The position numbers and the translations under genes are program-made. Of a stretch of DNA of 38,300 nt, positions 37,471 through 38,300 are shown piece after piece (position 1 is the first letter of the stretch; each line of letters opens with the position of its first letter). Source of the DNA: an uncultured Bacilli bacterium (GTDB lineage: Bacteria > Bacillota_I > Bacilli_A > RF39 > UBA660); contig CANRPF010000001.1 in assembly GCA_947632375.1 (NCBI GenBank), positions 92,131 through 130,430 on the forward strand, read 5' to 3'. The notes beneath the pieces were generated by a model. That model did no database searches and had not been told where the DNA came from. It saw only the letters and a list, made by a program, of their open reading frames with translations.

Positions 37471-38300
37471 CTAAAAAATTATCAAATAAGTTTTTCTTTT
37501 TTTTATTAAATTTATTAATTGGTTTTATTTTGCTAATTAATTTAAACAACAATATTCTTAACATATCAATTAATGAACATATTATAAATATTGATATAAC
37601 AGACACAAACAAAATTGCAATAAAGTAAATAATTCCATTATATGTATATTTTTCTGAATTTAAAATACCATTATATATTCTTATTCTTAATATTTCATTA
37701 TCATGTATTAAATATATTCCAAATAAAGTTGGTACTAATAATTCAACAATTTTTGCTAAAGTTTTATTTTTTATATTAAAGCTTCTAAATAATAAAAATA
37801 AACTTATAGAAGATATTATTACAAAGATATTGTTATAACCTAATAATCTTTCTTTAAATCCTTCAAGGATTGGATAATTAATAGCAAAATGAGATAGAGT
37901 AAAATGTATTATTGTAAGAATTATACTAGTAAATAAATAAGTGAGAAAACAAAATAATTTATATTTAAATGAATTTCGTTCTTTTACATATTTTTTTATA
38001 AAAGCCGCTATTAGATAAAGTGAAACAAACCACATTATGCTATATCCTAAACTTACATCAAAAGATAATGTAATAAAGTTAATAATACCAAATGTAATAA
38101 TTAAAATCATGATTAAGCTAAAATGCTGTTTTTTTGTAATATTATTTATTAATATATTAAGAAATGGTGAAATAATATACATAAGCAAATACATAGTAAT
38201 AAACCAATATTGTTTAAATGATATTGGGAATATGCTGTGAATGATTTCTAACTTACTTACATCATGAAATGTAAGTAAGTTAATAATTATAATTATTAAC
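37460..38300 (-). CDS. Acyltransferase-3 family membrane protein, N-terminus beyond the window
   Basis: The minus-strand frame stays open to the right edge, so the gene starts outside; the ATG at 38194 is internal. About 279 residues are visible with some eight hydrophobic segments. FPISFKQYWFITMYLLMYII followed by SPFLN, and later LFGIYLIHDNEILR, are typical of the acyltransferase-3 (OafA-like) family, which O-acetylates sugars of surface polysaccharides or peptidoglycan. The catalytic N-terminal part is not in the window. It converges on the M23 gene with a shared terminator. A link to polymer decoration is inferred from the family. Confidence 0.75.
   Translation of the reverse strand, partial: LIIIIINLLTFHDVSKLEIIHSIFPISFKQYWFITMYLLMYIISPFLNILINNITKKQHFSLIMILIITFGIINFITLSFDVSLGYSIMWFVSLYLIAAFIKKYVKERNSFKYKLFCFLTYLFTSIILTIIHFTLSHFAINYPILEGFKERLLGYNNIFVIISSISLFLLFRSFNIKNKTLAKIVELLVPTLFGIYLIHDNEILRIRIYNGILNSEKYTYNGIIYFIAILFVSVISIFIICSLIDMLRILLFKLISKIKPINKFNKKKKNLFDNFLEKI

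Noticed and set aside
37460-38194. Complete 244-residue membrane protein starting at 38194
   Set aside because: The frame continues open to the window edge and the upstream residues (FPISFKQYWF) match the acyltransferase-3 pattern, so the gene is truncated by the window.
1-38300. Possible genetic code 4 (TGA = Trp) because of the very low GC content
   Set aside because: Several genes end in TGA at conserved positions, some within ATGA overlaps (4274-4276, 21258-21260, 21689-21691), and Trp residues in conserved motifs use TGG.
1-38300. CRISPR arrays, insertion sequences and long direct repeats
   Set aside because: No regularly spaced repeats, transposase-like frames or long duplicated segments were found; the only cross-gene repeat of note is the short NAQTSS coding motif.

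Overview
The window reads as a chromosomal segment of a very AT-rich, Gram-positive-type bacterium. TGA is used as an ordinary stop (for example in ATGA overlaps at 4273-4276 and 21257-21260), so this is not a code-4 Mollicute. Other pointers are a class B sortase, a Phe T-box leader, an S6:S18-type rpsF leader, YycJ/WalJ-RlmH neighbours, a GerQ spore-coat homologue and wall-polymer glycosyltransferases. Together they suggest a low-GC Bacillota of class Bacilli, perhaps one of the uncultured gut lineages near Erysipelotrichales/RF39. That placement is inference.

Region 1 (1-12507) is a cell-surface polysaccharide cluster, all on the + strand with tight or overlapping gene junctions. It holds a truncated polytopic membrane protein, a Wzx-like flippase, GT2 and GT4 glycosyltransferases and a sulfotransferase-like protein. 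A terminator follows. The second block contains a 1056-residue fusion of Wzy-like polymerase + GT4 + WecG/TagA (GT26), a GT-C mannosyltransferase-type membrane protein, an L,D-transpeptidase domain protein, a HAD phosphatase-GtrA fusion and a GtrB/DPM1-type transferase. Flippase, polymerase, chain-starting transferases and a GtrA/GtrB/GT-C glycosylation set form a plausible complete export and decoration route.

Region 2 (12508-22374) is core information-processing DNA: tRNA-Glu(CTC), secE-nusG, rpsF-ssb-rpsR behind an autoregulatory leader, rplI-dnaB, then a LysM/G5/M23 wall hydrolase, walJ, rlmH and ung. A surface protein and a class B sortase are inserted between rpsR and rplI.

Region 3 (22375-26607) holds a second surface protein behind a 390-bp structured leader region, then divergent lemA-like and gerQ genes, and lysS. 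The two surface proteins (14761-16272 and 22755-23984) end in the same unusual motif, NNAQTSS[VI]D[VI]V, before a membrane anchor. This suggests that the local class B sortase reads a variant sorting signal.

Region 4 (26608-38300) holds an IT/YfcC-like transporter, T-box-pheS-pheT, an undescribed HEXXH membrane-anchored metallopeptidase-like protein, a zinc-ribbon membrane protein, a deoxyinosine glycosylase, a membrane-anchored GH3 N-acetylhexosaminidase, galE, a signal-less M23+2xLysM protein and a truncated acyltransferase-3 protein.

Many promoters here share an extended -10 element (TGN-TATAAT-like), and several have a predicted start site almost touching the Shine-Dalgarno sequence. No CRISPR array, insertion sequence, integrase or rRNA gene was seen.
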